In this document: in pieces, positions 1 to 10,544 of the stretch
Layout: each line of letters begins with the position of its first letter
How positions within the stretch are numbered: the first letter of the stretch is position 1
From: Corythucha ciliata
Taxonomy: Eukaryota > Arthropoda > Insecta > Hemiptera > Tingidae
Assembly: GCA_038030265.1 (NCBI GenBank)
Contig: CM075940.1
Span: 8,618,001-8,682,000 of the forward strand
Direction of reading: 5' to 3'
Length of the DNA stretch: 64,000 bases
The notes under the pieces: generated by a model
Database searches by the model: none
Told to the model about the DNA's origin: nothing
Seen by the model: only the letters and a program-made list of their open reading frames with translations
Position numbers and translations under genes: made by a program

Positions 1-1
1 G

Positions 2-604
2 AAAACAGCAGCACGTCACCCTCAACACTCGGGTCAATGCCATCACGGCTCCAGGGGACGAGGCGTTCCATGGGTTGAGCGAGGACGTGGAATCGGTCGT
101 GGCGGACCGGGACGTGGACGCGTTCAAGTTGGACCTCCGCAAGGACACGGACGGGGCGGGCCCTGGCCGACAAGAGTCGCTCGTACTCAATCAGTCCACG
201 GTCAATCGAGTGGAGGAGGGCTGGGACGGGGCAATCCTCCCGGTTGCGTTCGCAGTGAGCCTGGGCGAGGTCGCAATAATAATGGACGTGGTCGCGGTCG
301 GGGTGAGTCGGAGCGAGGAAGCGGTCGGAATGAGCCCGAGCGAGGAAGCGGTCGGAGTGAGCCCGAGCGAGGAAGCGGTCGGAACGAACCCGTTGGTCGT
401 GGTCGGCACGATCCTGGGAATGATCACTCTGGAGTAGAGGCAGGGAGCGTTCATTATGAACCTGGACAACGTGTTGATAGTTGGGAGGCGCTTCATTCAC
501 CGCCTGTCGTCCCTGAAAAGAAGGAAGGTAACCTGCTGGCCGATATCATGGCAAAACTTGACATTGCTGAATCTAGAAAACAGCAAATACCCGAAAAAGG
601 TTAG
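2..604 (+). CDS. Arg/Gly-rich (RGG-box) protein, 3' part of gene
   Basis: Reading frame 2 is open from the window edge to TAG at 602-604, about 200 codons with no start inside the window, so the 5' end is missing. The first two thirds are packed with RGRG, GRGG and GRGRG motifs, as in RNA-binding RGG/GAR proteins; a 27-bp tandem repeat (305-385) encodes three copies of a unit containing ERGSGR. The tail loses the bias and holds a hydrophobic stretch (NLLADIMAKLDIAE) that could be a helix. Alternatively a donor GTTAGT at 600 joins an acceptor at 677-678 and the protein ends 15 codons later at TAG 723-725. RGG proteins usually bind RNA; which family this belongs to I cannot say. The other frames here are also long and open because of the repeat and the GC content. 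Confidence 0.6.
   Translation, partial: KTAARHPQHSGQCHHGSRGRGVPWVERGRGIGRGGPGRGRVQVGPPQGHGRGGPWPTRVARTQSVHGQSSGGGLGRGNPPGCVRSEPGRGRNNNGRGRGRGESERGSGRNEPERGSGRSEPERGSGRNEPVGRGRHDPGNDHSGVEAGSVHYEPGQRVDSWEALHSPPVVPEKKEGNLLADIMAKLDIAESRKQQIPEKG
305..385 (+). repeat. 27-bp coding tandem repeat, 3 copies
   Basis: Three consecutive 27-bp units (305-331, 332-358, 359-385) differ at only a few positions and encode a nonapeptide containing ERGSGR. The unit is a multiple of three, so copy-number change keeps the frame. Confidence 0.85.
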
Positions 605-678
605 TAAACAAAAATTCATAAGCTTATAAACGTGAAATTCGTCATCAAATTGTACCCTGAAAAACAGAATTACCAAAG

Positions 679-858
679 GGAAGTACATCAATGACCGAAG
701 GTATCCGCCGGCCCCCAGCTCGTAGCCACAGATATCTATCCCGGGACCCTCAAGCTGCTAAACAGCACAATCTTCGATCCACAGTGTCATCTGCCTCGGT
801 TCCCGTCAGTTTTCCCGCAGCTTACGGTGGTGCCAGAAGTAAAACTAATGTACCAGGT
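679..858 (+). CDS. possible exon or short ORF downstream of the RGG gene
   Basis: An AG acceptor at 677-678 and a good GTAAGA donor at 859 bound 180 nt that are open in the frame starting with GGA AGT ACA TCA ATG. The content is Ser/Arg/Pro-rich and not recognised. Its phase does not match the donor at 600 of the preceding exon, so it could be another isoform, a separate gene, or chance. Confidence 0.2.
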
Positions 859-859
859 A

Positions 860-1290
860 AGACCACACTCCAACTCTGTGGGAGCTTCCCACCCAGCTAA
901 AGGGCGCACTCCTGCGGTCCAATAAGGAGGCTTTGTGCTCGTTTTTAGAATTTTTTATTGGTGCACCCCCCCCCCCACCGAATACGCTATCAAAAAAGCA
1001 AGGGTGACGACTTGATGAGGCTCTCGAATTCGAACTATGGTCCCGGTCGTCCATTTAGCGTCATGTCCGTCTAATTGAGCAAACGTGCCAATTATAAAGA
1101 CTTGAAACCACATGCATACACCTAGCCCCCCCCCCTCCGCCACTTCCAAAACAGTCTCGACGCAAAGACCACAGAGTTGGTCAACCACCGCCCAAAACTG
1201 CCGGAATGTGATTTCCTAATTTTAAATGTTGGTAATGCTCGGGAAATGCTCAATTTGCAGAATGTAACTGGTTCCTGTCTAAAACACTTC
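860..1290. other. non-coding, with two long C runs
   Basis: No exon or repeat family seen. It contains an 11-base C run at 966-976 and a 10-base C run near 1126-1135. Confidence 0.5.
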
Positions 1291-2190
1291 CTTAAAGGGG
1301 CGTCAGCGCCTCTTTAAAGGCTGCAAAATTAAGCGGTTCGATTTCAGAGTGGGCTAGTGAGGTCCACCGACGTCGAGGCCCTTCCAGCTAATTGTTAGAC
1401 TTCTGGGGGTGGCCTGTTAGCGGGAAAATTCGTGTGGGCTCTGATATCGGGTCAATGCGGTCAAAACCACCGGAATCACGGGGAGAACAGCCTTCAAAGG
1501 CTCATCTTATCGAAAATTTGTTTCGATTCTCGGATTTTCCAGGATGCGCAGTTTTATAAAATTTTCAGTTTTCGCAATTTTTGCAAAAATCGTAAAGGAT
1601 TGAGAGGGTGATTTCGGGGAATTCTTGAGCCATTTATTCAAATTGTTCAGGTTATGAGTCCCTTGGGCAAGGCTCAATTGCGCAAATGAGGCTGGTGTCT
1701 GCCGAAACGCACCTAAAGTGTCCCTTCAAAGAGGAACAAGAATGAGCGATTCGCGATGTCATTGGTTTCGGCCGGTTTTATTCGACTTCAGGAGTGGGCC
1801 AGCGAGATCCGCTCACCTCGAGGACCTTCCTATAGAGTTCAGGGCTGTCCGGGCGGCGGACGCGTTTGCGGGAGAATTCGTGTGGCCTTGAAAACGGGCC
1901 GAAAACATCTAGAATCACGGCTCACCTGATTTAAAAGCTATTTCGATTTCGGGCTCCCCGTGTCGTAAAACTTGGGGATAAGCGCATTGCGTCCAATTTT
2001 AAGTTTTGACCGTTTTAGCGACAATCGTCCAAAAAAAAAGTCGGCGTTTTTGGGGCTATTTTTTCGGACATTGGTCGCATTGCGAAATTCAACCGGCCCC
2101 GGACAAAACGCTCTTAAAGAGGGCAAAATGAGCGTTTTGTATAGTCGTTCGATTTGACAATTTTCGACGCTTTTCCTTGAACTTCAGGCC
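1290..2190 (+). repeat. diverged tandem repeat, unit about 400 bp
   Basis: Two clear copies and a partial third. Copy 1 (about 1300-1700) and copy 2 (about 1730-2100) share an ordered set of blocks: a short 'TTTAAAG..GCAAAAT.AG' start, TTCGATTTCAG/TTCGACTTCAG, AGTGGGC, TCGAGG, CTTCC, GGGA(A)AATTCGTGTGG and GAATCACGG. A third start near 2110-2160 repeats the first block. Identity looks like 60-70%. The unit is unrelated to the 30-bp arrays. Confidence 0.6.
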
Positions 2191-2490
2191 TGACGATTGA
2201 GTGTGACAATTCCCAGAGGACGGACTTTTTAGCTACGTCAACGCTACTTTCACCCTTTGGTATTGTGCATTCGATCATGAAATCGTCAGTTTAATACCTG
2301 GATTCGGCTTTTGGCCGATGTCCAAATGATCAGACCTCACGAGCTCATACGTTCTAATCACGGAGATAGGCAATGGCCGTACATGGCTACAATTGAACGA
2401 CCGGGACAATGTTCGAACGCCTGAATATGGCAATTCGACCAGAAAACTATAGAGGCCCAGAGTGGCCCGGTTCAACTAATAAAATGGCTT
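2190..2490. other. unassigned non-coding sequence
   Basis: A single-copy-looking stretch between the 400-bp repeats and the family A array. Nothing recognisable. Confidence 0.4.
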
Positions 2491-4240
2491 GACAGCCATT
2501 TGCCACCTAAAAAGTAGCTAACAAGGTATTCTCACCGTAAAAACGCCTAAATTGCCTATAATTGCGCCTCAAAATGGCAAAACTGACGATTCGTGCCTTG
2601 AAAATGGCTAAAACTGACTATTTGTGTAATAAAATTTGATGAACTGGCAATTCCTGCTTTAAAAATAGCCAAACTGGCTTCTCGTGTCCTAAAAATGGCT
2701 GAACTGATGATTTGTGCAGCAATTCCTGAAAAGATCGTGATTCCCCGCCCTGAAAATGGATAAATCGACCATTCGCGTGTCAGAAATGGCTAAACCATTC
2801 GCGCGCCCAATATTGCCATTACTGACCATTCTTTTGACTTAGCGGACTGTTCGCGCCTCAAATTGGCGCCTTGAAAATGGCTATAGAGGCTAAACTGATA
2901 ATTTGCTCGCTACAAAATACTCAAACTGGCGATTCCCGCTCTAAAAATGGCCAAACTGACTCTACACGCTCTAAAAATGGTCAAACCGACGATTTGAGCC
3001 CTGAAAATGTCTAAACAGATTATTCCTGCCCTGCAAATTGCAAAATCGACCATTGGCGTGACAAGAAACGGCCAAATTGACCATTCGCGCCTTGGCTTGA
3101 CCGACTATTTGCGTCCTAAAAATAGCCAAACTAATGCCTTGATAATGCCTAAACTGTCTTATTAGCACGCTAAAAAATATTGAAGCAGTCATGAAAACCT
3201 CCATCTGAACTGTGGATTCCTGCCCTGAAAATGGCCAAATTGACCATTCGCGCCAAGAAAATGGCTAAACTTCGGCATTTCAAGCTCTTGGCAAAACTGA
3301 CCATTCGGACCTTAAAATGGCAAAACTGACGATTCCTGACCTGGAAATATCACATTGGCTATTTCACTCCGTTTAAATGATCAAACTGACAGCATGTGCG
3401 CCCTAGAAATGGCAAAATGACCATTCGTGCTCTACAAAGTGCTTGACGGACTATTTGCACCATAAAAATTGTACAACTGACTATTTGTGTCCATGAAATA
3501 GTTAAACTAACAATTCGCGCCATGAAAATGTCTAAACTGAGTTTGTACCCCACTATTGACTAAAATGACGGAATCGTGTCCTGACTGTCCACACACTAAA
3601 AATGACCATACTGACAGTTAATGCCGTAAAAATGGTCAGACTATTCACGCCCTGAAAAGTACAAAACTGATATGCGGCCTATAAATGGTTGAAAACTGAC
3701 AATTAGCGTTTTTGAAAATCCCTAAACAGATGGTTCCTGCCCTGAAAATGACAAAATTGACTGTTCGGGTGTAAAAATGGCCAAACTGAGCCTTCACGCC
3801 TTGAAAATGTCTGAACTGACGATGGGTGACCTAAAGATAGCAAAACTGGCCAGTCACGCCCTAAAACTGGCATAGTCATACTGACAAATTCACGCTCTAA
3901 AAATGTCTAAAATGATCATTTGAACCCTTCAGAGGCTTCAGATGGTGCAAATGACGATTCCGAGCCTTCAAAGTGACTATCGGCACCTAAAAAATGGCCA
4001 AACGTGACTGTTCGCGCCTCAAAACCGATAAACTGACACTGGCGTTTGCGCACCGAACATGGGCTGCCTACATATTACCAACTGATTACCCCCCCCCCAT
4101 CCAACGTTAGGACTGGATAAACTGAATACTTTCGCGCTGTAAAAATCGCTAAAACGGACCATTCGTGCCCGGGAAATGGCGAAACTTACCATTCGTGCTT
4201 CAGAAACTGATGATTCGCCCGTCAATTCTGTTTTTTCAAG
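2490..4240 (+). repeat. family A minisatellite array, 30-bp monomer
   Basis: About 58 degenerate monomers. In the best-kept part (about 2965-3110) successive units are 30 bp with the pattern CTGAAAATGGC, CAAACTGACC, ATTCGCGCC. Many units carry indels, and a 10-base C run interrupts the array near 4089. Open frames inside it are by-products of a period divisible by three. Confidence 0.85.
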
Positions 4241-4523
4241 CATTTTTGAGTCCACTCTCCTCTCCCCCTGCTCGCTACCATGGGGTTTTACCATTTCCTG
4301 TAGCTAATTAGTGAATTAGTGATTTTGTGCTTTAGTTCTACTTCCCCCCCCCCCGTAAACCATGGTATTATAGAGCAATTTTCTGCCTGCTGGAGGCTTA
4401 TTTTTGTTTAGCGAGTGCGTTTTCAAAAGTAAGGCAGGCGAAATATTCTTGTCCATTTCTGTCATGTTCAGCTTTTGAAGAGTCCCAACAGCCCATCATT
4501 TTTTTTCTTATTATTTTAAAGAA
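4240..4523. promoter_or_regulatory. ORC2 upstream region
   Basis: Unique sequence between array A and the ORC2 start, with an 11-base C run at about 4345. It ends in a pyrimidine-rich tract and an AAAG acceptor-like site (4518-4521) only two bases before the ATG, so the 5' UTR may be spliced, either from an upstream cis exon or by a trans-spliced leader. I cannot tell which. Confidence 0.35.
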
Positions 4524-7500
4524 ATGGACGAAAAATCACGTAAAATTTTGCGAGAATTGGAAAAGGACTTGAATAGCGACTACGACTCCACTGACTACAC
4601 AACGACTGAAGAATCCTCGGATGATATGAGTGTACTACCGTTAGAGGATATCGGGAAACCGATTCCTAGAAAATCGCTTGACACGGAGCGTCGACGGTCT
4701 CGCAAAAGGATCACAGAAAAGGTTTAGCTCTTCTCGCTCGACCTCCCCCCCCCCCTGATCGCCTTACAAGTCATTTGATTTCAGGGAGCGCAGTATTTTG
4801 AAAGACAAGGCCTCCAAGCCGTTGCTTCGAATCCGGCTTTGGAAAAAAAGAGACAGGAGACTTTTGTGAAGAAGCAGTTGAAAAAATTGTTGAAACAAAT
4901 AAGTGTTGCTCATGCTCAGGCGCTTAAGGATATCAAGGACCCTACGAAGTGTATCTTTAAGCGATGGATGTTGGCTTTGAGGTTAGTTGGGTTTTGTTGT
5001 TGTCTTCCTCTATGCCTCGACTGGCTAATGATTTTAGCGAGAACTACAATGTCTTAATGCATGGACCTGGCAACAAATATCAAGTCATGGTGGATTTTAT
5101 CAGTTTCAATTTTGATAAAACATGCTTCACTGCGACTGTGAACGGAGATATACCCGGCATGAGCTTGGCCAGAGTAAGATTGGGTTTCATTGCCCTTTCG
5201 AAAGAAAAACGACGCGTCCCCCCCCCCCCCATTCACGGCTACAATTTTGTTGTTAAATTTTTTTAAAGGTCCTCTCCTCCATCGCTTTTGACGGTCTCAA
5301 ATTGGAATGCGTGGCGACTGAGCCGGCCCTCGCTGTAAAACAGATCGACGACTTTCTCGAACCGAAATACAGCGACCACCTTTTCATATTTGTCAATAAC
5401 ATCGACGCGCCCACCCTTCGTGATGAAGCAATTCAGTGGCTTTTTGCCGAGTTGGCCACTTTGCCTAAAGTCCACTTGATCGCCTCTTGTATCGCCGAGG
5501 GTTGTCCTCCGAGGAGTCCGTTTTCAATCGCTTTGCAATCCGCTGCGTCTGAAACTCATTTTTTTTCTTCTTTCTTTCTTTTAGTGTGGGACTTGGATAA
5601 ACTAAGAAAATTTAATTTCATTTGGGAAAACGTTACGGGTCTCGTTACTCGCTCGTCCGACATTTTAAAAGCTGGCGAAGAAGCCATGTCACTGCTTTAT
5701 ACGGTCTACGAACCCTTGAATCCCAAATCGAAGAATATCTTCAAAGTTTTGGTTGACTTTCAGCTGAAAGAAGGCGGAGCTTCATATTACCTAGGTAAAT
5801 ATCAACAACTTTAATTATTTATTATTAGTGATTATAGAGCCGCTAGCCGTTACGGGGTTTTCTCATGTTAATTGGTCATCGTAAAATGAACATAATCGAG
5901 GACTCATAAACACGAGAAAAACCAATAATCTAACAATAAAAACGTTCACATATTCACAGGGCCGGATTAACACACTGGCAGATGGGGTAGGCGCCCAAGG
6001 CCCCACGCTCTTATATATTTCTTTATTTACGGGAAGCAAGTTCGAATGCATATAAATTCAGGGTTTTGTAGCGTACCAAGGTATAGGCGAGGGAGGGCGG
6101 ACCGCCTTGGAACCCCGCTCCAGAGTCCAGTTGGGCGAGTCCGCCGTTAAAAGTATAACACCACAACGGTAATATCGCGGAAAAATTGCAAAAATGCAAT
6201 TCAATCGTTCGTTTCAAAAATTGTGAAGTTATTTAAAATTGGGAAAAAGTGCTCATTTGAAGCCGGAATTGAGGAAAGGCACTATTAGCGTATAAAGCGA
6301 AGAAAAAGTGCTAACTCGAGGCTGAAATTGAGGAAAAGTGATAGTATCATCATTTTTTCACTATTTTTGCCACTGGCATTGACAAAACACCGGTTTCTGG
6401 AGGCCACTTTGTGGTTGACATTGAGAAAAAGCGCTAATTCGCGGCTAAGATTGAAAAAAATGCTCTAAATCGCATAAAAGAATGAGAAAAGGCGACAACT
6501 TGCGGCTGAAATTTGGGAAAATGGTGATTTGCGGTTGAAATTTGGAATAGGCGCTAATTTGTGGCTGAAATTGGGAAACATGATAATTCGTGGCTAAAAT
6601 TGATAAAATGTTCAAATTCGCGTCTAAAATTGAGAAACTGCTCCAATTCGCTGATAAAATTGAGAAAAAGCGCTAATTGGTGGCAAAAATAGGGAAAATA
6701 ATGATTCTCGGTTAAAATTGCAAAAATGCAATGAGTTCGTTCGTTTGCAAAAATGGAAAAAAAATTATGAAATTGTTAGAAATTGTGAAAAAGTGCTCAT
6801 TTACTGCTGGAATTGAGAAAAATCACTAATTTGCGGATGAAGCGGAGAAAAGTGCTAATTCGCGGCTGAAATTTAGTAAAAGCGACCGCGTTCGCCACTG
6901 GAATTGACAAAACGCCAGTTCACAGTTTCTGGAGGCCACTTTGTGGCAGACATTGAGACAAAGCGCTAATTTGCGGCAAAAATTGACAAAATGCTGCAAT
7001 TCGCGTCTAAAATTGAGAAAATTGTCCAATTCGTGGCTAAAATTGAAAATAAGCGCGAATTTGTGGATGAAATTGGGAAAAATGATGTTTCGCGTCAGAC
7101 ATTGAGAAAAAGCGATCGCGTTCACTACTGGATTTGAAAAGAAAAAAAAAGGAAAAAAAGATAATTCGCGTCTATAAAGAAGAAAATGCTCAATGTCGCG
7201 TATATGATTGAGAAAAAGCGCTTATTTAGGGCTAAAATTTGGAGAAATGATAATTCGCTGCCAAAATTGAGAGAATGCTCTAATTCGCGTTTAAAATTGA
7301 GATAAAACGCTAATTTGTGGATAGAATTCAGAAAAATTGAGAAAAATCTCTAATTCGCGGCTAAAATTGATAAAATTCTCCAATTCGCGTTTGCAATTCA
7401 GAAAAAGCGCTTATTCGCGGCTAAAACTGAGAGAAAGCGATCGCGTTCGCCACAGGATTTGTTAAAAAGCCAGTTCGCGATTTGGCGGTCACTTTGTGGC

Positions 7501-9403
7501 TGTCATTGGGAAAAAGCGCTAATTTGCGGCTAAAATTGTTAAAATGTTCTTATTCGCGGCTAAAATTGAGAAAAAGCTCCAATTTGAGGCAAAAATTGAG
7601 AAAATGCTCTTATTCGCGGCTAAAATTGAGAAAAAGCTCCAATTCGAGGCTAAAATTGAGAAAATGCTCTAATTCGCGTCTAGAATTGAGAAAAAATAAC
7701 AATAAACCGCTCATTTATGACTAAAATTGAGGAAATTCTCTAATTTGCGTCTAAAATTGAGAAAAAGAGCCCATTTGCTGCTAAAATTGAGGAAAATGAC
7801 AATTCGAGGCTGAAATTGAGAAAATGCTTCAATTCGCGTTTACAATTGAGAAAAAGCGCTTATTTACGGCCAAAATTGGGGAAAATGATAATTCGATACC
7901 AACATCTAGAAAATGCTCCAATTCGCGGCTAAAATTGAGAAAATTCTCCGATTCGTGTTTAAAATTGAGAAAAAAGCTTATTCTCGGCTAAAGTTGAGAA
8001 AATGCTCCAATTTGCGTCTTAAATTGAAAAAAAAAACGGTAATTTGCGGATAAAATCGAGAAAATGCTGTAATTCGCGTCTAAAATTGAGAGAAAGGACT
8101 CGTACGCGGCTGAAATTGAGGGAAAGCGTAAATTCACGGCTAGAATTAATAAAACGCCAATCCACGGTTTTTGGATGCCAGTTCGTGTCTAACAATAAGA
8201 TTAAGAAAAACCCATAATTTATTTGTTTGCCTAATTTATAATTGAATGCTATTGTACGTATTTAATATTATATTTCTTTGATTATTTAGAGACTAAAGGG
8301 CCTCAAAGTCCATAAGCTGCTCTGGCACGTGCCGGGTTTGTAGACCAGAGCCTCACGAAAAATAGGGGCCTCATTAAGGCTTCCGCCCCGGGCACTGGTA
8401 AGTGTTGGTACGCCACTGTAATAATAACATAATAATAATGAAGTGGGCGCCAGGCTCCGAACCCGGCAGGCACCAAAGCCTCCTTTGGGCTTTTGGGCCA
8501 TAACCTGATCCAGCCGTGCACTTCACACCCGTACTACGCGAGCGTTTTGATCGGTGCGCTGTTTGTTCCCCGCGGGACGCACACCGCGGGGAACGCCCTC
8601 ACGAAGTCGAGTGCGCCGTGTGTCACAGCTCGCCGATTCGAACCCTGGCCCGCTGAGTTGCGAAGCGAGTGTTGTATCCATTACACCATCGAGGCGCGCT
8701 CTGTAAACTGCCGGTCGTTGACTTTCTTATTGCTGCAAAAGGTTCAATTGTATGCGTCCCTTGTTCGGTGAATGCGTTGTTCATTTCGGTAACCAAGCAA
8801 TAGGAGCTCAATGAGGACAAGTTTCTAGCACAGAAATAGTAGATGGGGGAAGGGGCCCCGCATGAAACATCTGCCGAGGGCCCCGAACAGCCTTAATCCG
8901 GCCCTTTTAATTTATGTTTTTTTTTTTCTGTATTTTAACGGCCCAGAAAACGCTAGTTCGTGGCCAATGTTCGTCGTTCGATAGAATTATTGTTTATTTG
9001 TTTGTTTTTGTTTTTTTTTTGTTTTTCATAGCCTAAGCCCATTAAGTCGTTAATTAATGAAATTAACCACCCGATTAATGGTTTTAGGCACTCGAAATGG
9101 CAGTTCCACGAACACCGACCTGTGACGTCTGAACTGAGACCCTTCACCCTTTCCTCTTCCCCATCCACCCGCACACCACCCACAACTCTTCTTTCTTTGT
9201 TGTTGACAGGAATGAAATTCAACGTGCTCTCTCAAATTTGTCTCAGCAGCGGTGTGGCTCGCTCGCCAAGAGAAGTTCGCACGCATTTGGCCGATTGCCT
9301 TGACGATAACATTGTACTGTGGAAGCGACAATTTGACACTTACGCCATCTTGGCTGACCGTGAAACCTTGAAAAAATTCCAAGTAGAAATGTTAAGCCAG
9401 TAG
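4524..9403 (+). CDS. ORC2: origin recognition complex subunit 2, six exons
   Basis: Exons 4524-4721, 4785-4981, 5038-5173, 5269-5500, 5585-5794 and 9210-9403 sum to 1167 nt (388 aa) with matching phases and GT-AG introns. ORC2 is a core ORC subunit that helps mark replication origins and load MCM helicase in the nucleus. Recognisable blocks: the basic stretch before KRWMLAL (near residue 128); the degenerate nucleotide-loop equivalent HGPGNKY (140-146), lacking GKT as animal ORC2 does; the Walker-B-like FVNNID (218-223); HLIAS; FNFIWENVT; and a C-terminal winged-helix part spanning the last splice (about 315-388). The divergent N terminus is short (human protein 577 aa). The fifth exon's 5' edge is least certain: 5489 is an alternative donor, and the frame also stays open if that 84-nt intron is retained. 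The last intron is 3415 nt against 56-95 nt for the others. Confidence 0.9.
6060..6150 (+). mobile_element. fragment of a TIR element ending GTAGCGTACC
   Basis: TAGCGTACCAAGG followed by a GGGCGGACCGCC block. The same terminus type recurs near 45778 (+) and 39507-39520 (inverted), so these are remnants of one transposon family. Confidence 0.35.
6230..8225 (+). repeat. family B 30-bp array in ORC2 intron 5
   Basis: About 65 monomers. At 7550-7690 the period is exactly 30 bp and units alternate between two variants (ends GCTCCA and GCTCTT/GCTCTA), giving a 60-bp dimer. The monomer pattern is ATTCGCGGCT, AAAATTGAGA, AAAAGCGCTA. A variant monomer containing a TTTCTGGAGGCCACTTTGTGG-like segment recurs at about 6385, 6912, 7457 and (degenerate) 8152, i.e. 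every 530-700 bp. Confidence 0.9.
8286..8418 (-). mobile_element. terminal fragment of a CAGTGGCGTAC-type TIR element
   Basis: On the minus strand the segment starts CAGTGGCGTACC at 8418, a terminus typical of hAT elements, and continues through GGGGCGGAAGCC and a GGGGCC-rich section. Only one end is visible. Confidence 0.4.
8565..8594. repeat. perfect 11-bp inverted repeat, 8-nt loop
   Basis: GTTCCCCGCGG (8565-8575) pairs with CCGCGGGGAAC (8584-8594) across GACGCACA. This strong GC hairpin lies about 35 bp from the tRNA-like segment, probably inside the same mobile element. Confidence 0.85.
8626..8698 (-). mobile_element. tRNA-like segment (SINE head or tRNA pseudogene)
   Basis: On the minus strand there is an A-box-like TGGTGTAATGG (8678-8688), an anticodon-arm region and a B-box-like GGGTTCGAATCG (8634-8645) at tRNA spacing. 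Anticodon and T stems do not pair well, so it is not a functional tRNA. It is a different sequence from the SINE family at 21.6 and 58.3 kb. Confidence 0.5.
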
Positions 9404-10500
9404 TTTGTGGCTGTCTTCAACAACCTTTTTTAAACCGTGAATATTTAAAATTATCCCTAGTCTAACCCTTTTCCTTGAAACAATTGTATGTGTTTAACAT
9501 TTTATCTAAATTTTATGGTCAAATCCTCGAAATAAATTTTGTCGCTCTTAGTCCAGTATTGCTCTATTCTGACCCTTTAATAGCATTGGACGGCTTCTGC
9601 GATCGTAAATCCTCGAATCTCCTCCTCCTTCCTTCACTCATTGTATCTCGCGTTCTCAAAATATGAGCCTGCAATTTTAGCCTAGTCAAAGGTCTCTATG
9701 GGTGCCGTTAAAATCGAATTGTTTTAGGCGTACTCTTGAACGAATTTGGGAGCTGCTCAAATAATTTATTTCGATCAATTTGAATATGGGGTGGGACGAG
9801 GTGTTTTTTAAACTGCGTTCATTGTGAATGTATTTACTATAAGCATTCATCAAGACCTGCTAGACGGGAATGTAGTTCCTCCATGACAGCTCCGCCTTAG
9901 CCTCTGGGACGTCATGTTTAACCGGACCCTGTTTATTTACACGCCGAGTCCTGTAGCATTTTACAGGATTTCTGATTGTCTGGTAATGTTTCTCGAGTGG
10001 TAGACCTTATTCAAGGGACCTAAGGGAGGCTAGGCGAATGCTACCTGAAAGTCCCATCCCGTTTTGTGGCGATCGGGGGGGGGGGGGAGGTGTTGCCTAA
10101 TTATTAATTACATTTAGTAAGTAGATATAAGACTGTGGGGCGTCGTCCAATGCGGTCAAGACAAAAATATTGAAAATCCCTGGATCAGTATTACGTTGGG
10201 TATGAATACAAGTAAGATAAGGGTAACGTGAATCAGCGCTTATTTTTATTATTCCATAAATAAATATATTATTATATACATATAAGCAATATATATATTG
10301 TTTAGCACCAGCGCTTGTTAGTGCAATACAGGAAAAAACTTCATGCGTCACTAAGCGAAGAGCCCTCCAGTTGGTATGCGCATTGACGAAATAAACAGTT
10401 GAATCGCGCTTGGGCAAAGATAATTTATCAATTGCAAAGAGCTTGCGTACATTCCCTGTTTATTTAATTTTGGTTTAACTGTTTATTTCCAGTTTATTTG
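9404..10500. other. ORC2 3' flank and spacer before the eIF4E gene
   Basis: Unique-looking sequence with a 13-base G run at 10075-10087 and an AT-rich block around 10240-10300. A possible polyadenylation signal AATAAA is at 9531. No exon is apparent until the CCAG site at 10489-10492. Confidence 0.5.
9531..9536 (+). terminator. putative polyadenylation signal for ORC2
   Basis: AATAAA 128 nt after the ORC2 stop codon; the first one found downstream. Confidence 0.4.
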
Positions 10501-10544
10501 CGTGACTTTTCATAATTTTCGAGTTATCCCCAATCGCCGTAAAT

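Larger units (their letters stand above)
5957..8905. mobile_element. hAT-like terminal inverted repeats flanking the family B array
   Basis: The left end, CAGGGCCGGATTAA (5957-5970), is matched in inverse orientation by TTAATCCGGCCCT at 8893-8905: a 13-bp perfect inverted repeat. Both ends have GGGGCCC-rich subterminal DNA, typical of non-autonomous hAT elements of this kind. The flanks do not show an 8-bp duplication, so the ends may come from two insertions of one family rather than a single 2.9-kb element. No transposase remains. Confidence 0.5.
5795..9209 (+). other. 3.4-kb terminal intron of ORC2, filled with repeats
   Basis: Donor GTAAAT at 5795 and acceptor GACAG ending at 9209 join codon CTA-G|GA in frame. 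Inside lie hAT-like termini at 5957 and 8905, a 2-kb family B array, a tRNA-like segment and a GC-rich palindrome, each listed separately. Confidence 0.8.

Noticed and set aside
75..437. 120-codon frame overlapping the RGG gene
   Set aside because: The overlapping frame 2 is longer, reaches the window edge and gives a typical RGG composition; this one is a shadow kept open by the 27-bp repeat.
7482..7724. 80-codon ORF with a decapeptide repeat
   Set aside because: It is the translation of a 30-bp tandem repeat; the period is divisible by three, so stops are avoided by chance.
6230..8225. CRISPR-like array
   Set aside because: Units are contiguous tandem copies without unique spacers, in a spliced eukaryotic genome.
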